Shown here in pieces: positions 43,849 to 53,190 of a stretch of 60,681 bases of DNA (positions are counted from its first letter, which is position 1; each line of letters begins with the position of its first letter). The translations under genes were made by a program, and so were the position numbers. The notes beneath the pieces were generated by a model. The model did not search any database. It was not told the DNA's origin and saw nothing but the letters and a program-made list of their open reading frames with translations. The DNA comes from Lachnospiraceae bacterium (GTDB lineage: Bacteria; Bacillota; Clostridia; Lachnospirales; Lachnospiraceae). The stretch spans positions 1-60,681 of the forward strand of contig JAFTZJ010000003.1 in assembly GCA_017461045.1 (NCBI GenBank), in the 5' to 3' direction.

Positions 43849-44522
43849 TCTTTCGCCTCCAATCTGTATCCAATTCCACGTACGGTTTCAATGTAATCTC
43901 CACATTTTCCAAGCTTTGCACGTAATGTTCCAATGTGTACGTCTACCGTACGACTTTCACCTATGTACTCTGTTCCCCAGATTATCGAAAGTAGACTCTC
44001 TCTTGAGAATACACGACCGACATTTTCCATAAATAATTGCAGAATTTCATATTCCTTTAAAGTCAATTGCACTCGCATGCCATCTGCTTTTACAGTATGC
44101 TCGCTTAAATTAAGTTCCAGCATTCCTACGTTTCGCAGTTCTACATTCTCCTTTGGTTTTGTTCGGCGCAGTACAGCTTTTACCCGGGATACCATTTCCA
44201 TCATTCCAAATGGTTTTACCAGATAATCATCTGCACCTAAGTCCAATCCGAGTACCTTGTCATACTCTGTTCCTTTTGCAGTTGCCATAATAACCGGAAG
44301 TGCCTTGGTTGATTCTTCCGTTCTCAGATTCTTCAAAACTTCAATACCATCCATTCCCGGCATCATAATATCTAAAATCACAAGATGTGGTTTCTCTGTT
44401 GTAAGTGCATCAAAGAAAGCAGCTCCATCTGAAAATCCTTTGGCATCAAATCCGGAAACATTCAACGTATACACCATCATATTCCGAATTGCTTCATCGT
44501 CTTCCACGCACCAAATAATCAT
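43845..44522 (-). CDS. phoP: PhoP/PhoB-type response regulator
   Basis: A 225-residue OmpR-family regulator: receiver domain with VEDDE (6-10), phosphoacceptor Asp51 in LDIMMPGMDG, and KPFGM, then a winged helix (about 128-222) ending VRGIGYRLE. It activates phosphate-starvation genes, and a Pho box precedes pstS. Its ribosome binding site GGAGG lies in the last codons of phoU. Translationally coupled to phoR. Confidence 0.9.
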   Translation of the reverse strand: MIIWCVEDDEAIRNMMVYTLNVSGFDAKGFSDGAAFFDALTTEKPHLVILDIMMPGMDGIEVLKNLRTEESTKALPVIMATAKGTEYDKVLGLDLGADDYLVKPFGMMEMVSRVKAVLRRTKPKENVELRNVGMLELNLSEHTVKADGMRVQLTLKEYEILQLFMENVGRVFSRESLLSIIWGTEYIGESRTVDVHIGTLRAKLGKCGDYIETVRGIGYRLEAKE

Positions 44523-44524
44523 AA

Positions 44525-45169
44525 CTATACCTCCACATGCTCACCTGTAACGGAAAATACAACCCACGCTGCAACATTCGCTGCATGATCTCCAATCCGC
44601 TCAAAATATTTTGCAATCATCAATAAATCCAAAGCATATTGTCCATCCACCAAGTTCTGAGCAATCATCTCAATTAGTCGATTCTTAACCCTATCAAAAT
44701 AATTGTCAACCACATCATCATGCTGAATTACAATTTCTGCTAATTTCGTATCACATTTTACATATGCATCTACGCTTTCCGTTACCATCTTAATTGTTGC
44801 TTTTGCCATTTCTTGAATTTCTATACAATCTTCTGCTGTATGCCCATCCAAAAAAGAAATAATTTCTGCAATATCCGTGGCCTGAACACCTACTCGTTTC
44901 ATATCAGTAATCATTTTCATTGCTGCTGAAATCTGTCGCAAGTCCCGCGCCACCGGTTGTTGCTGTAATAACAACTTCAGACACATTGACTCAATGCTAT
45001 GTTCTTTTTCATTAATCTCTTCTTCTATCGGTACTACCTTCCGAATCACATTATTATCACTGTTTGCCAGTGCATCAGCAACTAATGCAATTGCTTCCTC
45101 ACAAAGTGCACCCATTTCAATCAACTCTCTATTCAGCGTCATTAGTTGTGCATCAAATCGTGTTCTCAT
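44525..45169 (-). CDS. phoU: Phosphate signalling protein PhoU
   Basis: A 214-residue all-helical protein made of two PhoU repeats. It starts [20 protein letters not shown], has the metal-binding E/D pattern in each half and the typical AKYFERIGDHAANVAAWV near the C-terminus. It links the Pst transporter to PhoR and limits phosphate uptake. It shares one base with the pstB stop. Confidence 0.95.
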   Translation of the reverse strand: MRTRFDAQLMTLNRELIEMGALCEEAIALVADALANSDNNVIRKVVPIEEEINEKEHSIESMCLKLLLQQQPVARDLRQISAAMKMITDMKRVGVQATDIAEIISFLDGHTAEDCIEIQEMAKATIKMVTESVDAYVKCDTKLAEIVIQHDDVVDNYFDRVKNRLIEMIAQNLVDGQYALDLLMIAKYFERIGDHAANVAAWVVFSVTGEHVEV

Positions 45170-45924
45170 TAACCAAACCTCCCTGTAATATAATCCTCTG
45201 TTCGCTTGTCATTTGGTTGCGAGAACAGCTTCTCTGTCTCCCCATACTCAACCAATTCTCCCATGAGGAAGAAGGCAGTATGATCTGAAATACGTACGGA
45301 CTGCTGCATATTATGTGTTACTATAATAATAGTGTAATTCTTTTTCAACTCCATGACAAGTTCTTCAATTTTCGATGTTGCAATTGGATCTAACGCACTG
45401 GTGGGTTCATCCATCAATAATACCTCTGGTTCTACTGCCAAGGCACGTGCAATACACAACCGTTGTTGTTGTCCACCAGAAAGCCCAAGTGCATTTTTCT
45501 TCAAACGATCCTTTACTTCGTCCCAGATAGCAGCACCTCGCAAGGAATGTTCAACGATATCATCTAGCTTGGCTTTTCCGGTAATACCATGTGTACGGGG
45601 CCCATATGCAATATTATCGTAGATGCTCATAGGAAATGGATTCGGTTTCTGGAACACCATTCCCACCTCACGTCGCAGTGCATTAACATCAATGCCCTGA
45701 TGAAAAATATCTTCTCCTTTATACAAGACTTTACCTGCGGTTTTTACACCCGGTATCAAGTCGTTCATGCGATTTAATGTTTTAAGAAAAGTAGACTTAC
45801 CGCAACCGGAAGGACCAATCAATGCTGTAATGCTCTTTTCCTGAATCGAAATATTAATATTCTTTAATGCCTGGCTTCCACTGTACCATAAGCATAAATC
45901 TTCTACCCGAATGACTTCTTTCAT
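45169..45924 (-). CDS. pstB: Phosphate ABC transporter ATPase
   Basis: A 251-residue ATPase with Walker [10 protein letters not shown], the PstB-specific [20 protein letters not shown], signature LSGGQQQR and Walker [14 protein letters not shown]. It energises phosphate import with PstA and PstC. Its start overlaps the pstA stop by 4 bp. Confidence 0.96.
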   Translation of the reverse strand: MKEVIRVEDLCLWYSGSQALKNINISIQEKSITALIGPSGCGKSTFLKTLNRMNDLIPGVKTAGKVLYKGEDIFHQGIDVNALRREVGMVFQKPNPFPMSIYDNIAYGPRTHGITGKAKLDDIVEHSLRGAAIWDEVKDRLKKNALGLSGGQQQRLCIARALAVEPEVLLMDEPTSALDPIATSKIEELVMELKKNYTIIIVTHNMQQSVRISDHTAFFLMGELVEYGETEKLFSQPNDKRTEDYITGRFG

Positions 45925-46784
45925 AGATTCTTTCTCCTTTGAAAATACTTACTTACAACCATAGTTGCTAAATTAATGGTCAATGCCAGTATCATTAATA
46001 TCGCTGCAATAGCAAATGCTATACCAAACTCTCCCTGCTCTTTTGCATAGACATACAATGCTACTGTCAAAGTAGCTCCCGGACTGTTCAATCCACGGAA
46101 CAAACCATTTAATGCATGAGCAAAACCTGCTGTGAATAAAAGTGCTGCAGATTCACCTAAGATTCGACCAATCGACAAAATACAACCGGTAATTACACCA
46201 TCTACACATCCCGGCAATACAACTGTTCGAATCACTCGCCATTTACCGGCTCCTAATCCAAATGCACCTTCTCGGTAGCTTTGAGGAACCGTTTTCAAAC
46301 TTTCCTGTGTAGTTCGCATAATAGTCGGCAAATTCATAATCACTAAGGTAAATGCCCCGGCCAATAAAGAGGTCTTCATATTCAAAAATTGGCAGAAGAA
46401 CAGCATTCCCACCAAACCATATATAATCGAAGGGATACCGGAAAGCGTCTCCGCCGCATATTCAATTAGCGTAACCATGCGTTTATTTGATGCATATTCA
46501 GTCAAATAAATTGCAGCTCCTACACCAAGAGGTATTACTAATATTAAGGTTGCCAATATAATATATAACGTATTTAATATATCTGGTAAAATTCCGATTT
46601 GCCCCGATAAATAGCTTGGCTTTGTTGAAAAAAATTCCCATGTAATATTGGGAATTCCTCGTATTAACACATAAAGAATAAAAAACAATACCAATCCGCC
46701 TGTCAAAATCGTTGCAATCCACATCAAACTCCGCATGCACCATATATATAACTTTCTTTTTCCCGAAACTTTATTTGTCAACAT
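45921..46784 (-). CDS. pstA: Phosphate ABC transporter permease PstA
   Basis: A 287-residue permease with six helices. The cytoplasmic coupling motif that contacts PstB is at about 170-195 ([17 protein letters not shown]). It lies 2 bp after pstC and overlaps pstB. Confidence 0.94.
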   Translation of the reverse strand: MLTNKVSGKRKLYIWCMRSLMWIATILTGGLVLFFILYVLIRGIPNITWEFFSTKPSYLSGQIGILPDILNTLYIILATLILVIPLGVGAAIYLTEYASNKRMVTLIEYAAETLSGIPSIIYGLVGMLFFCQFLNMKTSLLAGAFTLVIMNLPTIMRTTQESLKTVPQSYREGAFGLGAGKWRVIRTVVLPGCVDGVITGCILSIGRILGESAALLFTAGFAHALNGLFRGLNSPGATLTVALYVYAKEQGEFGIAFAIAAILMILALTINLATMVVSKYFQRRKNL

Positions 46785-46786
46785 AT

Positions 46787-47656
46787 CTACTTCTCCTTAT
46801 CGCCTTTCAGAAAGAAATTCAAAATGACATTAATCAGCATAATAAACAAAAATAATACAAGTGCAATGGAGAACAATGCCTGTTGCTGTAGTCCACTGGA
46901 ATAAGACATTTCGCTGGCAACCGCTGTTGTAAGAAATCGCACACTTTGGAATAAGGATGGCATATTGGGAACATTTCCTGATACCATCATAACAGCCATG
47001 GCCTCTCCAATTGCTCGTCCTACACCAAGCACAACAGCTGCCGCAATTCCACTTCGAGCTGCAGGTACTGACACTCGAAAATATGTTTCAATCGGCGTGG
47101 CACCTAACGCTAATGAGGCATCTTCATATTCCTTTGGCACTGCCTCTAATGCAGTCATCGAAACCTTAATAATCGATGGTAATACCATGATTGCAAGTAC
47201 TATAATTGCAGCGAATAAACTGGCACCGTCCGGTACATTGAATAATTTGCGAATGCCCGGCACCAAAGTCAACATACCAACCAAGCCATATACAACCGAT
47301 GGAATTCCTGCCAGCATACTAACCGCCTGTTCCATCACCGCCTTTACTTTCGGATTCGCTATCTTAGCCAGATATACCGCTGTCAAAAAGCCAATTGGCA
47401 CCCCAAGAACCATCGCCCCTGCTGTACCATATACGCTGGTCAAGATAAACGGCAGTATACCATAACTTGGTTCTGCTGCTGTGGATTCCCATGTTGTTCC
47501 AAATAAGAATGGAAATAATCCAATCGTTCGGATTGCAGGGATACCGGAAATCACCAGATAAATGGTTATCAGCAGGACAAATCCAACAGTTATCAAACCT
47601 AACAAAAGAAATATTCCATGTATGATTGTTTCAAACAGTCTTTTTTTATTCTTCAT
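46787..47656 (-). CDS. pstC: Phosphate ABC transporter permease PstC
   Basis: A 289-residue permease with six helices. Motifs PSVVYGLVGM and the coupling helix YEDASLALGATPIETYF are typical of PstC. AAAGG precedes ATG 47656. Confidence 0.94.
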   Translation of the reverse strand: MKNKKRLFETIIHGIFLLLGLITVGFVLLITIYLVISGIPAIRTIGLFPFLFGTTWESTAAEPSYGILPFILTSVYGTAGAMVLGVPIGFLTAVYLAKIANPKVKAVMEQAVSMLAGIPSVVYGLVGMLTLVPGIRKLFNVPDGASLFAAIIVLAIMVLPSIIKVSMTALEAVPKEYEDASLALGATPIETYFRVSVPAARSGIAAAVVLGVGRAIGEAMAVMMVSGNVPNMPSLFQSVRFLTTAVASEMSYSSGLQQQALFSIALVLFLFIMLINVILNFFLKGDKEK

Positions 47657-47680
47657 CTTGTCTTACCTTTCCACGCACGA

Positions 47681-47706
47681 AACGATGACCCTTATGAGCC
47701 ATCGTT
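47681..47706 (-). promoter_or_regulatory. Intercistronic hairpin between pstS and pstC
   Basis: AACGATG (47681-47687) pairs with CATCGTT (47700-47706). There is no T-run, so it is more likely an RNA-stabilising or attenuating hairpin that keeps pstS expression above the permease genes. Confidence 0.5.
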
Positions 47707-47718
47707 CAGAATTTCTTT

Positions 47719-48531
47719 CTAGTTAGCAGGAACTACACCTGCTTCTGAAATAATCTCATTTGCATCAGTTGAAGTAATGTAATCAAAGAACATCTGTGCC
47801 GAATCAGAAAGTGCTTCTCCTTCTTTTGTTACCAGAACAAAAGGTCTCTGTACCACATAACTTCCATCCTTTACTGTTTCTTCACTTGGTGCTACACCGT
47901 CCACTAAAACAGCCTTTACAGTTTCCTTTACAGATGCCAACGATGCATAACCAATTGCGTTTGGATTCTGTTCAACCGTTGTAATTACATCACCGGTTGA
48001 AGTTAATTCCTGACGATACTGACAAGCATCTTCTGTGTCAGTAATAGACTCAAAGCCATCTCTTGTACCGCTACCAGCTTCTCGACCAATCAAAACAATT
48101 TCTGCATCATTGCCACCAATTTCGCTCCAGTTCGTGATTTCACCAGTATAAATCTTTGCAATTGTTTCAAGGGATAAATCTTCAACCGGATTCTCCGTAT
48201 TTACGATAATTGCAATTCCGTCATATGCAAGCACAGTCTCACTTAATCCTGCTGCCTTTTCTTCATCTGTCAGGTTTCGACTGGAAAGACCGATATCACA
48301 ACGTCCCTCTTCCACCGCTTTAATTCCAGGACCGGAACCGGTTGGATTATATGTAAATGTAATACCGCTGTTCTCTGCTTCAAATGCCTCACCTAATGAA
48401 CCAATTACCTTTTCCATTGATGTGGAACCATCTGTTGATACGGAGCCAGCGGTTGCATTTGCGCCGCATCCGGTTAATGCTGTCATTGCCAATACTGTAC
48501 CCAATAAAATAGCACACACGTTTTTCTTCAT
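47719..48531 (-). CDS. pstS: Phosphate-binding lipoprotein PstS
   Basis: A 270-residue lipoprotein: signal peptide and lipobox LTGC (Cys22), then a phosphate-binding fold with GSTSM, NPTGSGPGIKAVEEGRCDIGLSSR and GREAGSGTRDGFE, which supply the phosphate ligands. First gene of the pst-pho operon, preceded by GGAG and a Pho-box promoter. It is separated from pstC by 62 bp with a hairpin. Confidence 0.95.
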   Translation of the reverse strand: MKKNVCAILLGTVLAMTALTGCGANATAGSVSTDGSTSMEKVIGSLGEAFEAENSGITFTYNPTGSGPGIKAVEEGRCDIGLSSRNLTDEEKAAGLSETVLAYDGIAIIVNTENPVEDLSLETIAKIYTGEITNWSEIGGNDAEIVLIGREAGSGTRDGFESITDTEDACQYRQELTSTGDVITTVEQNPNAIGYASLASVKETVKAVLVDGVAPSEETVKDGSYVVQRPFVLVTKEGEALSDSAQMFFDYITSTDANEIISEAGVVPAN

Positions 48532-48571
48532 AATAGTTAGTCTCCTTTTTCTCTTTTCGTTTTACAAATTA

Positions 48572-48626
48572 ATAGTATCGTAGCTACGTAAAGTCCATAA
48601 TCGTGGTTTTGTAAAATCCATGTAAA
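48572..48626 (-). promoter_or_regulatory. PhoP-dependent promoter of pstS
   Basis: Minus strand: TTTACA at 48621-48626 and 48610-48615, exactly 11 bp apart, as in the Bacillus PhoP box. A third, weaker copy TTTACG (48587-48592) follows near the same phase. A -10 TACTAT (48572-48577) stands at 17-bp spacing from a poor -35 (TTATGG), as expected for an activated promoter. Confidence 0.75.
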
Positions 48627-48643
48627 ATCAAACCAAATAAAAA

Positions 48644-48684
48644 AGTGCTACAAGATTACGATTCTTCCGTTCTCTTATAGCACT
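48644..48684 (-). terminator. Terminator after nhaC
   Basis: AGTGCTACAAGA (48644-48655) pairs with TCTTATAGCACT (48673-48684), one G-U-type position. On the minus strand a T-run TTTTTTATTT follows immediately, just before the Pho box of pstS. Confidence 0.85.
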
Positions 48685-48753
48685 CTTATTTACTTATTAC
48701 GAATGATTTACCCAACGGTACTCTTCCTCAGAATTATCAGTCACACCATCTCT

Positions 48754-50076
48754 CTAGCTCGCCACCGACTTCTTCCGCTCCGGAATTATGAATACAAATA
48801 TCAAGGAACTTAAAAGCAACATAAATGGATACGTCAAATGCGGTATAATTTGAAATGCAGATACCTGATATCCCAATTCCGCCGCTGCCGAAATCGCTAC
48901 CAGCATCTGAGCACCATATGGTATTACACCTTGGAAAATACATGAAAATGTATCTAGTATAGATGCTGCTTTCCTTGGGGCAATCCCATAATTATCAGCC
49001 ATTTCTTTCGCAATTGGATTCGCCATAACAATGGCTACTGTATTATTCGCCGTTGCAATATCCATGGCACCAACCAACAAGCCCATACCAAGCATTCCAC
49101 CCTTCTTACCCCGGAAAACATTCTGAATCAGCGAAAGCAACGCTGCAAAACCGCCATATTCACCTATCAACGCACAGATAGCCGCTACTAAAACTGCTAC
49201 CATTGAAGTCTCGAACATACCGGACACACCACTTCCCATATTGGCCAGCATGTCCGTTGCTGCTGTGGCCCCCGTTACCAACATAATAATCGCTCCGCAA
49301 GCAATACCTAATAACAATACCAAGAACACATTAATTCCTACAATGCCTCCGACTAATACTAAAATGTACGGAATAATCTGCACTAAATTATAGTCTTTGA
49401 CAACAGCTTCTCCTACATCTGCTCCTAGGGATTTCACAAGAATTATCACTAGGCTTGCCAATGCTGCCGGCAATGCAATCCAGATATTTTCCCGGAACTT
49501 GTCCTTCATGGCACACCCCTGTCCGTTACAGGCGGCAATTGTCGTATCGGAAATAAAGGATAGATTATCCCCAAACATAGCTCCACCCACAACTGAACCT
49601 ACACACAACGGAATGCCGAATCCGGAACTATTAGCAACTGCTACTGCAATCGGTACAATTAAAGTAATAGTACCTACAGAAGTTCCCATTGCCAAAGAAA
49701 CAAAGGCACTTACGGCAAACAATACCAACACCGCATATCGGACCGGAATCATGGAAAGCAAACAATATGCAACACTTTCCGCACTACTTCTGCCAACAAC
49801 ACCAACAAAAATTCCCGCCGCCAGGAAAATTAACACCATTGTAATAATGTTCTTGTCTCCAACACCTTTTGCCATAACGGCTAATTTGTCCTCAAAGTTC
49901 AATTTCGGATTTTGGACACAAGCCACCAATAATGCAATCAGAAAAATCACAACAATCGGAATATTATAGAATCCCATAGGAACCTTTAATACATATTCAA
50001 ATAAAATACCTAACCCCAGATACAGCACTATAAACACTCCGATTGGGAGCAGTGCCTTAAAATTTGCTTGCTTCAT
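48754..50076 (-). CDS. NhaC-family Na+/H+ antiporter
   Basis: A 440-residue membrane protein with about eleven helices. Motifs GTSVGTITLIVPIAVAVA, GGAMFGDNLSFISDTTIAA and the late IATANNTVAIVMANPIAKE are typical of the NhaC superfamily (sodium/proton or related malate-lactate exchange). ATG 50076 follows AAAGG, with an extended -10 promoter about 95 bp upstream. Ion specificity is not provable from sequence. Confidence 0.88.
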   Translation of the reverse strand: MKQANFKALLPIGVFIVLYLGLGILFEYVLKVPMGFYNIPIVVIFLIALLVACVQNPKLNFEDKLAVMAKGVGDKNIITMVLIFLAAGIFVGVVGRSSAESVAYCLLSMIPVRYAVLVLFAVSAFVSLAMGTSVGTITLIVPIAVAVANSSGFGIPLCVGSVVGGAMFGDNLSFISDTTIAACNGQGCAMKDKFRENIWIALPAALASLVIILVKSLGADVGEAVVKDYNLVQIIPYILVLVGGIVGINVFLVLLLGIACGAIIMLVTGATAATDMLANMGSGVSGMFETSMVAVLVAAICALIGEYGGFAALLSLIQNVFRGKKGGMLGMGLLVGAMDIATANNTVAIVMANPIAKEMADNYGIAPRKAASILDTFSCIFQGVIPYGAQMLVAISAAAELGYQVSAFQIIPHLTYPFMLLLSSLIFVFIIPERKKSVAS

Positions 50077-50170
50077 AACCAGTTATTTCCTTTCCTCTAT
50101 CTGTCTGATACCATATCTTCCCTTGTTGATAAGCAACGATATAATCCCCTTAGTTATTATTCTAGAAGCG

Positions 50171-50179
50171 ATTATACCA
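50171..50179 (-). promoter_or_regulatory. Extended -10 promoter of the nhaC-type gene
   Basis: Minus strand TGGTATAAT (TATAAT at 50171-50176). No good -35. It stands about 10 bp from a perfect inverted repeat. Confidence 0.5.
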
Positions 50180-50185
50180 CATATT

Positions 50186-50215
50186 CTTCATTTTTACATT
50201 ATGATAAAAATGAAG
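50186..50215. repeat. Perfect 10-bp inverted repeat in the nhaC/kinase divergent region
   Basis: CTTCATTTTT (50186-50195) and AAAAATGAAG (50206-50215) with a 10-nt gap. It lies just upstream of the nhaC -10 element and 30-60 bp upstream of the kinase promoter, so it may be a shared operator. Confidence 0.5.
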
Positions 50216-50246
50216 AAATATTTTCGTATTCTATCAATCCCATTCA

Positions 50247-50275
50247 TTGTCTAATGATGAAAATCGTGCTATTAT
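50247..50275 (+). promoter_or_regulatory. Sigma-A promoter of the hybrid kinase gene
   Basis: TTGTCT (50247-50252), 17 nt, TATTAT (50270-50275), about 48 nt before the start. Confidence 0.65.
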
Positions 50276-50323
50276 CGAACTATAGAGTTTTTACTAAAAT
50301 TTAGAAAATAGAGGTGACCGAGT

Positions 50324-53119
50324 ATGAATAGCCATGAAAAAACAAATCTATTTACAACTTATACATCTTTTGCCAAAACATTTTTCTATATTGCTGCTTT
50401 TTTACTTCTTACATTTGGAGTGGTTGGACAAATCGTGTTTCCGGATGAACGCGATATCCTGAACACCAACTGTCGTCCTTTTGAAACCACATGGCTCCAG
50501 GTATTAGAAAATGGTGACACCGTAGCTGTAGAGGTTCCCGGAAAAGTACAAGCGGAATATGGCGAGGTTGTGACACTGACAACTACATTACCAGAGGATA
50601 TCCATTATGGCGAATGCCTATGCTTCCGGCCTATCTGGCAAGATATTACTGTATACATAGACGGCGAGCTTCGCGTTAATTATTCTACGATTGATTCCAG
50701 ACCTTTTGGCATCAATAGCCCTATGCGTTACATTTTTGTAGAACTACAGGAAGCTGATGCAGGCAAGGAATTGACCTATCAATTTTCCAGCAATTCAAAA
50801 TATGCCGGTGATATGCGTACCAGCTACATTGGAGACCGATTTAGTATTTGGATGCATCTTTTAAATGACTCCGGTGTTCACACATTCATTACAATCTTTC
50901 TCTTATTTATGAGCATATTTTGTATTGTTATCTGTAGCTATCTTCGAATTGCTTTCAAGAATCCTCTGCCACTCAACCATCTGGCATGGACCATCTTTTT
51001 CTGTGCTTTATGGATGTTATCGGAGGTCGCTTTCCGGCAGATACTATTTAGCAATATATCCTTATTATCCTGTTATGCATATTGGAGTTTAATAATAATT
51101 CCTCTTCCATTGCTCCTATTTATTAACGAAATGCAAAACGGCCGGTATCAAAAAGTGTTTTTTATACCAATTGTCTTTTCTGTATTAATGCTAATCGTAG
51201 GTACATTTCTTCAAGTATTTGATATCGTACAGTTTGTTAAACAGCTTCCATTTATTCACGGTGGATTGTTAGTTTCCATTCTGTGTATTATTGTCACCAT
51301 AACCATCGACGTATTTAAAAAACAAATTTCAAACTACTTATTTGTAGGTATTGGTGTTTACGGCTTACTTTTAACTGCCGTCATTGAAATGATTCTATAT
51401 TATGTAGGACGAAATTATTCACTTGGTACTGTACTGGCAATCGGATTACTGTTCTTGTTAGTTATGGCAATTATCAAAACCGGTCAGGACCTATTACGCT
51501 CGGAAAAAAAGAAACAGGAAGCCATTGTAGCGAGAGAAGCCCAAGCCAAATTTCTCGCTAACATGTCACACGAAATTCGTACCCCCATCAATGCAATTAT
51601 AGGTATGAATGAAATGATTCTTCGTGAGAGCACGGACGAATCTGTACAGGGATATGCAACTAACATTCAAAGTGCAAGTAACATGCTGCTCGGTCTAATT
51701 AACGATGTACTGGATTTTAGCAAAATTGAATCGGGGCAATTTGAATTAATTGAAGATACGTATAGTCTTTCTTCACTAATTCAAGATGAGATGTTATTAT
51801 TAAAGGCGCGAGCCATGGAAAAACCTATTTCTATTCAATATGATATTGACCCGCAACTTCCTTCTTTTCTTCGGGGTGATGAACTGCGCATTAAGCAAAT
51901 CCTCACAAATCTAATCTCCAATGCAGTAAAATATACTAACGAGGGAAGCATTACCTTAAAAGCATTTTTCAAACAATTAGATGACGATACTATTGAACTT
52001 TGCTTTTCAGTCATTGATACCGGTATTGGAATTCAAGAGGAGGATTTATCCAAATTATTTGATAGTTTTAAACGGCTGGAACTAAATAAGAACCGAACTA
52101 TTCAAGGCACCGGTCTTGGACTTAACATTGCAAAACAGTTAATTGATTTAATGCATGGAACAATTACTGTAACCAGCACTTACGGAAAAGGTTCCACTTT
52201 CACAGTTGCTATACCGCAAAGAATTATAGATAAACAACCAATCAACCACCTTGAATCCATAGCAGAAAAACAAATTCATGGTACGTCACTATCAAAAGAC
52301 GTTTTCACAGCCCCGAATGCAGCTGTACTTGTTGTTGATGATAACACTATGAATCTAACCTTAATGAAGGAATTGTTAAAACGCACAAAAATACAAGTAG
52401 ACCTTGCTTCCAGCGGAAAAGAGTGTTTAACGCTTACTAAGGAAAAGACCTATAACATAATACTCATGGATCATATGATGCCGGAAATGGATGGCGTGGA
52501 AACCTTACACATGTTGCGTGCAGAACATGCAAATCCAAATCGAGATACAATTGTGATTGCAGTCACTGCCAATGCAATTGCCGGTTGTCGGGAACAGTAT
52601 TTGGACTATGGATTTAATGATTACTTTTCAAAACCGGTTCAGGCAAATAAGTTGGATGAACTTCTTTTGAAGTATCTCCCAAAAGAATTGGTAAGTACAG
52701 GCAGTATGCCAAAACCACCTATTATTAACGATGCAGTTGTTACGGATACTCCGGTTGCACCACCTCAAGACGCGTCTATGGATTTACTTGAAATTGACAA
52801 AAAGACCGGTCTTATGTATTGTCTTGATTCAGAATCATTTTATAATGAAATGCTTGCTGATTATTGTGTACAGGCTCAGGACTATTTAGGGCAGTTAGAA
52901 GACTTCTTCCAAAACCGGGATTGGAAAAACTATGCAATCCTTACACACAGTCTGAAGACTTCATCCTTAAATATTGGCGCCTGCAACTTTTCAAAATTGT
53001 CATTGCAGCATGAATTAGCCGGCAAGGAAGAAAACAGTGATTTCATCGAAGCCGAATACACCCATTATGTTGCAACCTTAAAAGACTTAATCAAAAAGAT
53101 CGAGGCAATGAAAGAATAA
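50324..53119 (+). CDS. Hybrid sensor histidine kinase with receiver and HPt domains
   Basis: A 931-residue protein: TM1 (about 17-38), an extracellular beta-rich domain (about 40-180), seven membrane helices (about 187-390, 7TMR-DISM-like), DHp with MSHEIRTP (His416), an ATPase with N-, G1- and G2-boxes (SNAVKYT, DTGIGI, GTGLGL), a receiver domain with VDDN and Asp716 in MDHMMPEMDG, and a C-terminal HPt domain with LTHSLKTSS (His875). It carries a complete internal phosphorelay, so a separate output regulator or diguanylate protein must receive the signal; none is adjacent except the GGDEF/EAL gene 2.3 kb away. Confidence 0.92.
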   Translation: MNSHEKTNLFTTYTSFAKTFFYIAAFLLLTFGVVGQIVFPDERDILNTNCRPFETTWLQVLENGDTVAVEVPGKVQAEYGEVVTLTTTLPEDIHYGECLCFRPIWQDITVYIDGELRVNYSTIDSRPFGINSPMRYIFVELQEADAGKELTYQFSSNSKYAGDMRTSYIGDRFSIWMHLLNDSGVHTFITIFLLFMSIFCIVICSYLRIAFKNPLPLNHLAWTIFFCALWMLSEVAFRQILFSNISLLSCYAYWSLIIIPLPLLLFINEMQNGRYQKVFFIPIVFSVLMLIVGTFLQVFDIVQFVKQLPFIHGGLLVSILCIIVTITIDVFKKQISNYLFVGIGVYGLLLTAVIEMILYYVGRNYSLGTVLAIGLLFLLVMAIIKTGQDLLRSEKKKQEAIVAREAQAKFLANMSHEIRTPINAIIGMNEMILRESTDESVQGYATNIQSASNMLLGLINDVLDFSKIESGQFELIEDTYSLSSLIQDEMLLLKARAMEKPISIQYDIDPQLPSFLRGDELRIKQILTNLISNAVKYTNEGSITLKAFFKQLDDDTIELCFSVIDTGIGIQEEDLSKLFDSFKRLELNKNRTIQGTGLGLNIAKQLIDLMHGTITVTSTYGKGSTFTVAIPQRIIDKQPINHLESIAEKQIHGTSLSKDVFTAPNAAVLVVDDNTMNLTLMKELLKRTKIQVDLASSGKECLTLTKEKTYNIILMDHMMPEMDGVETLHMLRAEHANPNRDTIVIAVTANAIAGCREQYLDYGFNDYFSKPVQANKLDELLLKYLPKELVSTGSMPKPPIINDAVVTDTPVAPPQDASMDLLEIDKKTGLMYCLDSESFYNEMLADYCVQAQDYLGQLEDFFQNRDWKNYAILTHSLKTSSLNIGACNFSKLSLQHELAGKEENSDFIEAEYTHYVATLKDLIKKIEAMKE

Positions 53120-53136
53120 AACACCGCATATAAAAA

Positions 53137-53168
53137 ACGATAGAGATGGAATCTTCCATCTCTATCGT
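53137..53168. terminator. Bidirectional terminator between the hybrid kinase and PII-like genes
   Basis: A perfect 14-bp stem (ACGATAGAGATGGA / TCCATCTCTATCGT, 53137-53150 and 53155-53168) with a 4-nt loop, flanked by AAAAAA on the left and CTTTT on the right. Confidence 0.92.
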
Positions 53169-53190
53169 CTTTTAAAATCAAATCACTTTC

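Noticed and set aside
46965-47465. 166-codon frame opposite pstC
   Set aside because: Antisense to a clear PstC coding region.
49397-49969. 190-codon frame opposite the NhaC gene
   Set aside because: Same pattern of antisense translation of membrane helices; no start signals.
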